A DNA stretch of 18,206 nt from JBFISM01 sp041608535 (GCA_041608535.1 JBFISM010000073.1:1-18206); one strand, 5' to 3'. Shown: positions 6,722 to 14,650, counted from the first letter of the stretch. Translations and numbers: made by a program. The notes: a model not told the origin generated them from the sequence alone.

Positions 6722-7990
6722 TCAATCGATGGGTATGTCCGTCAAGTGTTCGGCCCACAGGTGGCCGGGCGTCTTCTCGACGGTGCGAATGATGTCCCGC
6801 ATCGCGTCGAGGACGGGAACCTCTTGCCGGTCGTACACCTCACCTTGGAGTAATTGCAGCACCTGCAAGCGGTGCTCCTTGCTGTCGATGAAATAGGTGA
6901 AGAGGTGCATGAGCTTGTAGTAGAGCTTGATGAACTCGTACCAAATCGTCACGCCGGTCCGTAGCTTCTCTTCGTAGGGCGTGAACGCTTCTCTGGAGAA
7001 ATCATCCGTCTCAAAGGCCTCGATGATCGCTTCTGACGCGAACTTGGCGCTCTCACATGCGATGGAGACGCCGGAGGAGAAGATCGGATCGACAAAGCGG
7101 GCGGCATCGCCAACCAGCATCCAGTTGTTCCCAACGAACTCCTTCATCGAGTAGCTGTACTCGGCCTCGGAGCGGAACTCGCGAACCGGTTTTGCCGTTT
7201 CCATGGCCTTGGCCAGGTCCGGACTCATGTTGATGTGATCCTCGAAGTACTCCTCGACACGTTGCCGCGACTGCTTGAAGACCTCGCGCTCGGCAACGAC
7301 ACCGACCGAGGTGATCGTCTCGGTGATGGGAATCTGCCACACCCAACCTCGCTCGACGGGAAGAAAATAGATGTGGATGTAGTCGGCCGTCTTGCCCTCG
7401 CCGCGGTCGACGTTCTCGAACCAGTTGTACACGGCGAACTGGTTGAAGATCGGGTCCTTCAACCGCAGCCCTCGCTGCTGGCCGAGGACGGTGTTGCGAC
7501 CGCTGGCGTCGACGACCATCTTCGCCGGTAGCTCGACCTCGACCCCGTCCACGCTGAGCCGCACGCCGGTGGCGCGATCCTCGTCGTCGAAGAGAACTTG
7601 GCGGACCTCGACGCCCTGGATCACCTTCGAGCCGAGCTTCTTGGCATGTTGGAGCAACAGATGGTCGAACTTGGAACGGTCGACGTGATAGGTGTAGTCC
7701 TGGTCGACTCCATCCTGGGGGAACTCGGCGAACTCGAGGTAGAACTCGCCGCTCTTGCGAGTGGGATGCCACGACGCACCGAATTTGTGGACGAAGCCCT
7801 CTGATTCCATCGTTTCGAGAAAGCCGATGTCACGGAAGATGCGGGTCGTCGAAGTGACGAGGGATTCGCCGACGTGGGGACGAGGATGCATCGCCTTCTC
7901 GATGATGGTGTTGGTGACACCCGCCTGCGACAGATAACTGCCGAGCACTGCGCCCGCCGGGCCTCCACCAATGATGATCACATCAGACAA
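6722..7990 (-). CDS. Flavin-dependent halogenase acting on a carrier-protein-bound pyrrole (PltA/Bmp2 type)
   Basis: This 422-residue FADH2-dependent enzyme opens with the FAD motif IIIGGGPAGAVLGSYL (5-20). It has GESLVTSTT at 41-49, the lysine expected to bind HOX at Lys69 (HKFGASW), and VVDASGRN at 159-166. The halogenase signature WVWQIP is at 216-221, and GDAARFVDPIFSSGV at 294-308. The C-terminal LQLLQGEVYD block and overall wording are very like my recollection of PltA, which dichlorinates pyrrolyl-S-PltL. The predicted reaction is chlorination or bromination of pyrrolyl-2-carboxyl-S-carrier protein using O2, halide and FADH2 from a separate reductase. The number and identity of halogens cannot be read. 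The start is TTG 7990, supported by GGGGGAG about 6 bases upstream. The carrier-protein gene follows 90 bases downstream. A related non-halogenating oxidoreductase is the main alternative. Confidence 0.87.
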   Translation of the reverse strand: MSDVIIIGGGPAGAVLGSYLSQAGVTNTIIEKAMHPRPHVGESLVTSTTRIFRDIGFLETMESEGFVHKFGASWHPTRKSGEFYLEFAEFPQDGVDQDYTYHVDRSKFDHLLLQHAKKLGSKVIQGVEVRQVLFDDEDRATGVRLSVDGVEVELPAKMVVDASGRNTVLGQQRGLRLKDPIFNQFAVYNWFENVDRGEGKTADYIHIYFLPVERGWVWQIPITETITSVGVVAEREVFKQSRQRVEEYFEDHINMSPDLAKAMETAKPVREFRSEAEYSYSMKEFVGNNWMLVGDAARFVDPIFSSGVSIACESAKFASEAIIEAFETDDFSREAFTPYEEKLRTGVTIWYEFIKLYYKLMHLFTYFIDSKEHRLQVLQLLQGEVYDRQEVPVLDAMRDIIRTVEKTPGHLWAEHLTDIPID

Positions 7991-8045
7991 TTCGACTCCC
8001 CCTGCTCATGGTCGATCCCGTCTCTGCGTGGTCGCGCAACCGGGC

Positions 8046-8072
8046 GTGTACGTGTTCATCCCAGCGGTACAC
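8046..8072. promoter_or_regulatory. Inverted repeat upstream of the halogenase, possible operator
   Basis: GTGTAC (8046-8051) and GTACAC (8067-8072) form a perfect inverted repeat with a 15-base spacer, centres 21 bp apart or two helical turns. It lies 56-82 bases before the halogenase start in the only non-coding stretch upstream (7991-8154), fitting a dimeric regulator site. GTGTAC also occurs singly at 352-357, just before the dehydrogenase gene. Confidence 0.3.
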
Positions 8073-8106
8073 AAGGTACGGCAATCCTCGCAGTTACGTC
8101 AACATG

Positions 8107-8122
8107 ACGCCTTAGGGCGTCC
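8107..8122 (-). terminator. Short hairpin after the membrane-protein gene
   Basis: GACGCC (8107-8112) pairs with GGCGTC (8117-8122) around TTAG, 32 bases past the stop of the minus-strand membrane-protein gene and before the halogenase start. There is no U-tract. It may separate the two minus-strand units. Confidence 0.3.
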
Positions 8123-8154
8123 GACCCATTCTCGAAAGGGCTCGAGCCACCGGA

Positions 8155-9075
8155 TCAGAGCGGGTTTGGCGACGCCGACGGCGGCGCCGAATCGTCGGGC
8201 ACGGGCGGCGGTTGTGCTCCGCTCGGAGCGGCGGCCAGCAACACGCCGGCCGCAAGGAAGGGCAGGAGCAGCAGCGTGGCAGTGGTGGCGTCGTTGCGGA
8301 GACCGGCGATGCGCGCCGCACCCAGCACGAGCACTGCGTGGAGGGCAACGAAGACGTAGAAGCCGATTCCACGACTGTGTGCGATCGCCCGGAGAGCCGT
8401 GGGGCGTCTCCGCGCCAGGGCTCTGCCGATGGGCTCGACCAGCAGGAGCCCGAGCGATCCGAGGGCGCCGATCACCGCTCCGGCCCGGACGGCGGTCACC
8501 GCGACGTATCCGAAGACGCCGATCGCGGCCGCACCTGCGGGTCCGAGTGAGCCCAAGCGCAGCGGCCATCCCAGCAGCACGGTGGGCAGGGCGGCGCCGA
8601 CGAGCACCATCGCTTGCTCGGTGTCGGGCACGGTGACGAGAACGCCGAGGGTCGAGCCGAAGAACAACGGCATCGTCGAGGCGGCGTCGCGGAAGTGGTC
8701 GTCGTGTGTGGTCACGAGCGCTGCGGCGAGAGCGATGGCGGCACCGGTGATCACGGGGCTCACGGCTCCGCCGGCCGAGAAGGCAACGACATACGCACCG
8801 ATGAGCACACCCACGAAACGTTCGCCCAGCGAGGTCCCGAGTAGCGCCCCCCCGGCCATGAGCACGCAGCCGATGAGCAGCTGGCTCGGCACCGGAAAGC
8901 GGGCCCACAACACGAGCAGCGCTGCGGCGGCGACGATGGCTCCTCCGCCGGGAACGGGTCGCCGGGTGCGACCGACGCCGGCGGCGATCACGGCGCCGAT
9001 CACACCGAGTGCGGCGTAGAGAACGGCGGAACGGAGCGCTGCCGACTCGGCAAGATCTGCCAGGAAAGTCGACAT
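8155..9075 (-). CDS. Polytopic membrane protein of unknown function
   Basis: This 306-residue protein is dominated by about eight or nine hydrophobic segments. Examples lie near residues 15-35, 43-60, 65-80, 87-105, 107-120 and 255-280. Short loops separate them, and one polar loop near 122-133 contains the string TTHDDHFRDAAS. The N-terminal MSTFLADLAES precedes the first helix, and the tail after residue 283 is proline- and serine-rich. I do not recognise a family; the DDH-containing loop is the only conspicuous polar cluster inside the membrane block. The gene is divergent from the secreted SLH protein and lies upstream of the halogenase on the same strand, 164 bases away. A hairpin in that gap argues against one operon. 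It could be a transporter or envelope protein, but nothing in the sequence shows a substrate. Confidence 0.65.
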   Translation of the reverse strand: MSTFLADLAESAALRSAVLYAALGVIGAVIAAGVGRTRRPVPGGGAIVAAAALLVLWARFPVPSQLLIGCVLMAGGALLGTSLGERFVGVLIGAYVVAFSAGGAVSPVITGAAIALAAALVTTHDDHFRDAASTMPLFFGSTLGVLVTVPDTEQAMVLVGAALPTVLLGWPLRLGSLGPAGAAAIGVFGYVAVTAVRAGAVIGALGSLGLLLVEPIGRALARRRPTALRAIAHSRGIGFYVFVALHAVLVLGAARIAGLRNDATTATLLLLPFLAAGVLLAAAPSGAQPPPVPDDSAPPSASPNPL

Positions 9076-9263
9076 GGCCGCAGGTTACCGCTACGGTGCC
9101 GGAGCGCTCGGCTGCGTTCTCTCCTCTGCATTCGGGCCAGGCACAGTCGACGAAATCCCCCGAATTGCCGCTCTCGGGCTCGTCCGTCCGTGCACCAGCG
9201 CGTTTCGATGCGCGCCGCTGGGGTGTGCGGAGTGGGCGCACGGATCTGAATTCAGGAGGACCG
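9076..9263. promoter_or_regulatory. Divergent intergenic region with a hairpin
   Basis: This segment separates the minus-strand membrane-protein gene from the plus-strand SLH-protein gene and must hold both promoters. CCAGCGCG (9195-9202) can pair with CGC-C-GCTGG (9213-9221, bulged C9216) around a 10-base loop, which would lie in the 5' leader of the SLH gene. AGGAGG (9254-9259) is the Shine-Dalgarno that fixes the GTG start at 9264. Confidence 0.3.
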
Positions 9264-11603
9264 GTGACATCGAAACGGCGCGGACGTCTCCGCCGATACC
9301 AGCACGTCCGACGAGCTCACTTGCTGCGCATCATCGTCGTGGCGCTCTTTGCGGGACACCTGATTGCGGTATTCCCCCTGCCTGCGGCCGAAGCGGCCGA
9401 CGTGGTGCTGTCCGGCGCGGTCACCTGGGATACGGAGAAGGTCGTCCCAGCGGGTGAGGTGTGGGAGCTCGACCCCGACGTGGACACCACGATCACGACG
9501 AGCCACAACATCATCGTCGAAGGTGTGCTTCGTATGCGGCCGGCGAACGAGTCGGTCGATCATGTGATCAAGTTCACCGGCATCAACGAGGCGGGTTTCC
9601 AGGGAGGCGGCATGGTTCCGCTGACCAGTGACGTCGGTCTGTGGGTGATGGGGTCCGGCATCCTCGATGCGGTCGGCACCGAGAAGGTGCCATGGTCATA
9701 CGAGTGGCAGAGCGACTGGGCAGGAGACGAAGTCGTGGCGACGCCCACCGCCGCCGGTGACTACACGACGTTCAAGACGGTGACGAGCGCCGCCGGTGTG
9801 CCCGCACCAAACGCCGACGGCTACAAGGCCGAGCTGCTCAACCTCACCCGCAACGTCCGTATCGAGGGCACGCCCTCGGGCAAGACGCACATCATGATCA
9901 AGTCGACCGAGCCGCAACACATCTCGTACATCGCCATCCGCTACGTGGCTCCCGACTTCTCCGATGATCCGCAGAATGGTGATATCACCGGTCGCTACGG
10001 GCTGCATTTCCATCACATGGGCGACGACTCGCGTGGATCAGTGGTCGAAGGCGTGGTGATTCGCGACGCAGACAACCATGCATTCGTCCCGCACGCCAGC
10101 CACGGCATCATGTTCCAGAACACGATCGCCTACAACACGACGTCGGAGACGTACTGGTGGGACCCGTCCAACGGCGATGCGTGTGCCGACTCACCGATCG
10201 AGGGGGAGTGCAACGCATCCCACGACACGATTTACAGCGGAATCGTCTCCGCGCTGACGCAGACCAATCCCTATGCGAAGCACAAAGGGGGCTCGATCCA
10301 TCTCGGTGCCGGTGACGGCAACATCATCGTCAACTCGGTTGCCGTCGGGTTGCAGGGGGACGGCGCCGACAACGCCGCGTTCAAATGGCCGGCCGGCGAG
10401 GTCGGGGTGTGGGGTTTCGAGTCGAACACGGCACACAACAACGACGGCGAGGGCGCCTTCATCTGGCAGAACAGCCCCCACACCCACGTCATCAACGGAT
10501 TCCTCGTGTACAACAACAAGAAGTCCGGTATCGAGCACGGGGCGTACAACAACGGCTACGTGTGGCAGAACGTCACCTTCCGCGGCAACGGGGTCGCCAT
10601 CATCTCCCATGCGCTGGGCAAGGACACCGACGAACCGACGGACACCGACACCCAACGGTGGGAGGCCATCGACAGCGACGGCGGGACGTTGTGGGTGGTC
10701 GGGCACAATCCCAATGGCGGCTCCAAGCCGGTGCGCTTCCTCGAATGCGACTTCGATCTGGTGCTGTTCGAGGAAGGGAACGACGGTGGAGGCCTCTACG
10801 ACTTCATCGACTGCGATCTCGATGTGAGCGACCTGGACCTCACCGAGGCGCTGCCGGACACCGTCATTCGCATCCAGGACAATGGATCGGCGATCCAGGT
10901 GCTCGGCACCGGCGAGGTCACCGACATCCCGGTGTTCTACACCGGTCCGGCACCGCCACCACCTCCGCCGCCGACCACACCGCCCGCACCCGGAGCACCA
11001 CCTCCGCCGGCGCCCGTGCCGCCCCCGGGCGGTGGCAGCGGCGGAGGCGGCGGCACGTCGCCGATCTTCGCCGACATCGGTGGCTCGATCTTCGAGGCCG
11101 ACATCGTGTGGCTGGCCGAGAGCGGGATCACGAAGGGCTGCAATCCGCCGTCCAACACGTTGTTCTGCCCCGGTTCCACCGTGACCCGCGGCCAGATGGC
11201 GGCGTTCCTGGTCAGGGCGCTCGATCTACCCGACGGGGGCAAGGCGTTCACCGACGTGAGTGACAGTGTGTTCGAGGCGGACATCAACGCTCTCGCTGCG
11301 GCGGGCATCACGAAGGGCTGCAATCCGCCGGCCAACACCAAGTTCTGTCCCGACGCCCCGGTGACCCGAGGGCAGATGGCGGCCTTCTTGGTGCGCGCCC
11401 TCGACCTCGAGGCCGGACCAAACGCGTTCCAGGACGACAATGGCCTGGTGTTCGAGGCGGACATCAACGCACTGGCGGGGTCTGGCATCACCAAGGGGTG
11501 CAACCCGCCGGCCAACACGCAGTTCTGCCCCGGCAGCCATGTCAGCCGGGAACAGATGGCGGCCTTCCTGCACCGGGCCGAGCCTTGGCTTCCGCCTCAG
11601 TAG
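9264..11603 (+). CDS. Secreted G8-like/right-handed beta-helix protein with three C-terminal SLH repeats
   Basis: From GTG 9264, chosen because AGGAGG is 4 bases upstream, the product is 779 residues. A basic N-terminus and hydrophobic core (22-40) end in PAAEAAD, a signal-peptidase site near 44/45. Residues 46 to about 175 (VTWDTEKVVPAGEVWELD, then IIVEGVLRM) resemble a G8 domain. Residues 190-480 form a beta-helix with LTRNVRIEG, GRYGLHFHHMGDDS and HASHGIMFQNTIAYN. This wording recalls the G8/beta-helix core of CEMIP and TMEM2, so polysaccharide binding or cleavage is plausible but unproven. A proline run then a glycine run (562-599) forms a linker. Three 60-residue SLH repeats begin at 601, 661 and 721, each with ITKGCNPP...FCP and (S/T)R(G/E)QMAAFL; the Cys pairs probably form disulfides. 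The SLH array likely anchors the protein to the cell wall or S-layer. It is convergent with sufS. Confidence 0.85.
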   Translation: MTSKRRGRLRRYQHVRRAHLLRIIVVALFAGHLIAVFPLPAAEAADVVLSGAVTWDTEKVVPAGEVWELDPDVDTTITTSHNIIVEGVLRMRPANESVDHVIKFTGINEAGFQGGGMVPLTSDVGLWVMGSGILDAVGTEKVPWSYEWQSDWAGDEVVATPTAAGDYTTFKTVTSAAGVPAPNADGYKAELLNLTRNVRIEGTPSGKTHIMIKSTEPQHISYIAIRYVAPDFSDDPQNGDITGRYGLHFHHMGDDSRGSVVEGVVIRDADNHAFVPHASHGIMFQNTIAYNTTSETYWWDPSNGDACADSPIEGECNASHDTIYSGIVSALTQTNPYAKHKGGSIHLGAGDGNIIVNSVAVGLQGDGADNAAFKWPAGEVGVWGFESNTAHNNDGEGAFIWQNSPHTHVINGFLVYNNKKSGIEHGAYNNGYVWQNVTFRGNGVAIISHALGKDTDEPTDTDTQRWEAIDSDGGTLWVVGHNPNGGSKPVRFLECDFDLVLFEEGNDGGGLYDFIDCDLDVSDLDLTEALPDTVIRIQDNGSAIQVLGTGEVTDIPVFYTGPAPPPPPPPTTPPAPGAPPPPAPVPPPGGGSGGGGGTSPIFADIGGSIFEADIVWLAESGITKGCNPPSNTLFCPGSTVTRGQMAAFLVRALDLPDGGKAFTDVSDSVFEADINALAAAGITKGCNPPANTKFCPDAPVTRGQMAAFLVRALDLEAGPNAFQDDNGLVFEADINALAGSGITKGCNPPANTQFCPGSHVSREQMAAFLHRAEPWLPPQ
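11064..11591 (+). repeat. Three in-frame SLH-encoding repeats, 180-bp period
   Basis: The SLH units begin at 11064, 11244 and 11424, exactly 180 bp apart. The segments encoding FEADI and GITKGCNPP are nearly identical at DNA level, for example TTCGAGGCGGACATCAACGC in units 2 and 3. Exact period and high nucleotide identity suggest tandem duplication or ongoing homogenisation. Confidence 0.8.
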
Positions 11604-11629
11604 CGGAACTCCGAGTACACGGACAGCGA

Positions 11630-11645
11630 CCGGCGGGGGCGCCGG
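11630..11645. terminator. GC-rich hairpin between convergent genes
   Basis: CCGGCG (11630-11635) pairs with CGCCGG (11640-11645) around GGGG, in the 42 bases between the stops of the SLH-protein gene and sufS. Position favours a bidirectional terminator although there is no T-tract. Confidence 0.45.
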
Positions 11646-12872
11646 CTAGAGGTTGAACACCTCACGACATCGATGGAGCCCGGCCACGAGCTGGTCGATG
11701 TCGTCTTCGTTGGTGTACACGTAGAACGATGCTCGCGCCGTGGAGGTCAGGTCGAGCTCGCGCATGAGTGGCTTGGCGCAGTGGTGGCCGGCGCGGATGG
11801 CGACGCCGAACTCGTCGTCGAGCACGGTTGCGATGTCGTGAGCATGGATGTCGCCGAGTGTGAAGCTCACCGCACCCCCGCGCATCGAGCGGTCGCTGGG
11901 TCCGTGGACCTGCAGATTCGGGATGGTGGCCAGCTGGTCGAGCGCATACGCCGTCACCGCCAGCTCGTGGTTGCGCACGGCGGGCATCCCGATCTTCTCC
12001 AGATAGTCGACGGCCGTACCGAAGCCAACCGCCTGGGCGATCGGAGGGGTGCCCGCCTCGAACTTGTGCGGTACAGGCGCCCACCGCGACTCGTAGCGAG
12101 CCACATCGGTGATCATCTCTCCACCACCTTCGGCGGGTTCCATCTCCTCGAGACGTTCCGGCCGGCCCCACAGTCCACCGACACCTGTCGGCCCCAGCAT
12201 CTTGTGCGAGCTGAACGCCAGGAAATCCACTCCGAGGGTGGCAACGTCCACGGGAAGGTGTGGCACCGCTTGGGCGCCGTCCATGACCACGATCGCACCG
12301 GCGTGGCGAGCAGCATCGAGGATGGGTGCGAGCGGTGGGATTGCGCCCGTCACGTTGGACATACCGGTCAGGGCGAGGATCCTGGTGCTGTCGGACACGG
12401 TCTCGTCGAGCCGGCTGAGGTCGATCTGGTAGTCGTCGTCGATTTCGAGGTAGGCGAGTTCGGCGCCGGTGTGTCTGGCGATCATCTGCCACGGAACCAG
12501 GTTCGAGTGGTGCTCCATGATGGTCAGCACGATGCGGTCACCCCGGCGCAGATGATTCAGTCCCCAGCCGTAGGCGACCGTGTTGAGTCCCGATGTGGTC
12601 CCCTTGGTGAAGACCAGCTCGCTCGGCGACCCGGCGCCGATGAACGAAGCAACCTTGGCTCGGGCCCCCTCGTAGGCGTTGGTGGCGTGGTCCGAGAGCG
12701 TGTAGGCACCGCGATGGACGTTGGCGTACGACGTGGCGTAGAACTCGGCGATCGCATCGATCACCTGCTGTGGCTTCTGGCTCGTCGCCGCAGAGTCGAG
12801 ATAGACGATCGGCTTGCCGTTGATCTGCCGCTGCAGCAGCGGGAAGTCGCCGCGGATGTGCGACAGCTCCAT
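11646..12872 (-). CDS. sufS: Cysteine desulfurase SufS
   Basis: This 408-residue pyridoxal-phosphate enzyme takes sulfur from L-cysteine for Fe-S cluster assembly, giving alanine and an enzyme persulfide. Visible marks are YLDSAATSQKP (24-34), the MEHHSN histidines (121-122), MDGAQ with Asp198 and Gln201, the PLP lysine Lys224 in SSHKMLGPTG, and the catalytic Cys365 in RAGHHCAKPLM. These are the class II SufS layout, and length is normal for the family. The ATG at 12872 overlaps the sufC stop by one base (TGATG), so the two are translationally coupled; a TTG one codon earlier is also open. No sufU or sufE follows: the next gene is convergent. The function is secure; its acceptor protein must be encoded elsewhere. 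Confidence 0.95.
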   Translation of the reverse strand: MELSHIRGDFPLLQRQINGKPIVYLDSAATSQKPQQVIDAIAEFYATSYANVHRGAYTLSDHATNAYEGARAKVASFIGAGSPSELVFTKGTTSGLNTVAYGWGLNHLRRGDRIVLTIMEHHSNLVPWQMIARHTGAELAYLEIDDDYQIDLSRLDETVSDSTRILALTGMSNVTGAIPPLAPILDAARHAGAIVVMDGAQAVPHLPVDVATLGVDFLAFSSHKMLGPTGVGGLWGRPERLEEMEPAEGGGEMITDVARYESRWAPVPHKFEAGTPPIAQAVGFGTAVDYLEKIGMPAVRNHELAVTAYALDQLATIPNLQVHGPSDRSMRGGAVSFTLGDIHAHDIATVLDDEFGVAIRAGHHCAKPLMRELDLTSTARASFYVYTNEDDIDQLVAGLHRCREVFNL

Positions 12873-13627
12873 CAAGCGACCTCGGCGGTGCGGAAGGAGT
12901 CGTATCCGTCCTCTTCGACGCGCCGTGCCAGTGAGGCGTCTCCGCTGGCGACGATCCGGCCATCCACGAACACATGCACATGGGTCGGCTCGATGTAATC
13001 GAGCATCCGTTGGTAGTGAGTGATGATGAGAAAGCCGTTGTCGTCCGAGGCAACCCGCTTGACCCCCTCCGCGACAGTACGCAACGCATCGATGTCGAGA
13101 CCCGAGTCGGTCTCGTCCAAGATCGCCAGCTCCGGTTCCAGCACTGCCATCTGCAGCACCTCGTTGCGTTTCCGCTCACCCCCGGAGAAGCCCTCGTTGA
13201 GATAGCGATCGGCGAATGAGGTATCCATGCCGAGCTCCCGCATCGCATCCATCACTTTGAGACGCAGCTCGAGCACCGTGAAGTCGGTGCCGGTGCGGTT
13301 GGACAGCGCCGTCCGCAAGAAATTGACCACGGACACTCCCGGGATCTCCTCCGGGTACTGGAAGCCGAGGAACATACCGGCGCGACCCCGCTCGTCGGGG
13401 CGCCATTCCGTGATGTCGTCACCCTTGTAACGGATGGTGCCCGAGGTGATCGTGTAGCTGGGATGACCGAGCAGCACGGCAGCCAGCGTGCTCTTGCCGG
13501 ACCCGTTGGGGCCCATCAATGCATGGATCTCGCCGTGAGCGATGGAGAGATCCATCCCCTTGATGATCTCCACGTCGCCGGCAGAGACGCGCAAGTCGTT
13601 GATATCGAGAAGAGGGTGCGGGTCCAT
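12872..13627 (-). CDS. sufC: Fe-S cluster assembly ATPase SufC
   Basis: This 251-residue cytosolic ABC-type ATPase normally works with SufB and SufD as the Fe-S scaffold. It shows Walker A GPNGSGKST (39-47), the Q-loop with Gln90 in FQYPEEIPGV, the signature FSGGERKRNE (147-156) and Walker B LAILDETDSGLD (167-178). The switch histidine is His204 in ITHYQR. The Q-loop and GERKRNE wording are specific to SufC rather than transporter ATPases. No sufB or sufD is adjacent: the gene upstream is an LLM oxidoreductase 50 bases away, and sufS follows with a one-base overlap. The ATG at 13627 has no clear Shine-Dalgarno, so expression may depend on coupling to the upstream gene or on a leaderless start. 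Confidence 0.95.
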   Translation of the reverse strand: MDPHPLLDINDLRVSAGDVEIIKGMDLSIAHGEIHALMGPNGSGKSTLAAVLLGHPSYTITSGTIRYKGDDITEWRPDERGRAGMFLGFQYPEEIPGVSVVNFLRTALSNRTGTDFTVLELRLKVMDAMRELGMDTSFADRYLNEGFSGGERKRNEVLQMAVLEPELAILDETDSGLDIDALRTVAEGVKRVASDDNGFLIITHYQRMLDYIEPTHVHVFVDGRIVASGDASLARRVEEDGYDSFRTAEVA

Positions 13628-13677
13628 GCGGCGATTCTAGATGCGACCGGTCGGCAGCGATCCGAGCCGGGCGACGT

Positions 13678-14613
13678 CTACACAGCAGCCAAGGCCGCTC
13701 TGGCCAGCGAGACCCGCCGTCGGTCGATGTCGCCTACTGGATCGAAGACCTGTACGTAGAACCGCCCCACGCCAGCGCGTGCCAGCTCTGCCACGCGATC
13801 TGCGACCGCATCCGGCGTGCCGTGGGGGAGATGACGATCACGCAGCATGGCCAGGTAGTCGTTGCGCGACATGTCCCGCTGCGACGCCGCGATGGCCACG
13901 ATCTCGGCGAGGTCGGCCTCGTCTTCCCCGATGATCACGCTCCCCAGCATCGAGATGAGGATTGCATCGGGGTCACGGCCCACGGCGTCTGCGGCGTCGC
14001 GCATGACGGCGAGCCGCTGCTGCAGCGTGTCCACGTCGGTGACGAACATGTTGTACTCGTCGGCGTATCGCCCGGCCAGCGTGGGAGTCCGGCGCATTCC
14101 GCTGCCACCGATCACGATGGGTAGATCGGGTGCTGCGGGAGCGACGTCGATGTCGGCGAGCGCAAAGTGCTCACCCGAGAAGCCGCCCGAGGTGCGGCCG
14201 AGTGCCGCCCACAGATAGCCCAGGGCTTCTTCGAGCCTGTCGAATCGGTTGCCGAGCGCACCGAGTTCGATACCGAACGCGTCGTGCTCGCCTTCCATCC
14301 ACCCTGTGCCGACGCCCAGCTCGAACCTGCCCGCGGACATCTCATGAAGTGTGGCTGCCGTCTTGGCGATCACGGCCGGATGGCGGAAGGTGAGGGGTGT
14401 CACCAGCACGGTCAGCCCGATCTCTCGGGTCTCTACGGCGAGCCCGGCCAGCGTGGCCAGCGCCTCGGTGGCGTGGGCCGAGGTGCGCATGTTGAGGTAG
14501 TGGTCGGAACGGGCGAACGAGTCGAAACCCTCGCCTTCCGCCCACCGTGCCAGGTCACGGATGTCCTGGTAACTGCCGCCGATCTGCGGCTCGATCATGA
14601 TTCCGGTCTGCAT
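13678..14613 (-). CDS. LLM-class flavin/F420-dependent oxidoreductase
   Basis: This 311-residue protein is a luciferase-like monooxygenase-fold TIM barrel. The N-terminal EPQIGGSYQDIRDLARWAEG leads to FDSFARSDHYL. It then has LTVLVTPLTFRHPAVIAKTAATL, the family hallmark GRFELGVGTGWMEGEHDAFG (115-134), RFDRLEEAL and LPIVIGGSG. In actinobacteria this pattern usually marks F420-dependent enzymes, but FMN use cannot be excluded and the substrate is unknown. AGGAG 6 bases before the ATG supports the start. It sits 37 bases after the MBL-fold gene and 50 bases before sufC, forming a likely four-gene operon, though no functional link to Fe-S assembly is evident. Confidence 0.85.
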   Translation of the reverse strand: MQTGIMIEPQIGGSYQDIRDLARWAEGEGFDSFARSDHYLNMRTSAHATEALATLAGLAVETREIGLTVLVTPLTFRHPAVIAKTAATLHEMSAGRFELGVGTGWMEGEHDAFGIELGALGNRFDRLEEALGYLWAALGRTSGGFSGEHFALADIDVAPAAPDLPIVIGGSGMRRTPTLAGRYADEYNMFVTDVDTLQQRLAVMRDAADAVGRDPDAILISMLGSVIIGEDEADLAEIVAIAASQRDMSRNDYLAMLRDRHLPHGTPDAVADRVAELARAGVGRFYVQVFDPVGDIDRRRVSLARAALAAV

Positions 14614-14620
14614 CGGTCTC

Positions 14621-14639
14621 CTCTCGAGCTACCCGAGAG
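14621..14639 (-). promoter_or_regulatory. Hairpin overlapping the LLM gene ribosome binding site
   Basis: CTCTCG (14621-14626) pairs with CGAGAG (14634-14639) around 7 bases. On the minus strand the stem overlaps the end of the AGGAG ribosome binding site of the LLM gene. It could modulate translation between the MBL-fold and LLM genes, or mean nothing. Confidence 0.2.
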
Positions 14640-14650
14640 CGTGGGGTCCG

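Noticed and set aside
11673..12998. 441-codon open frame antisense to sufS
   Set aside because: sufS has all catalytic motifs on the other strand; the antisense product has no recognisable domain.
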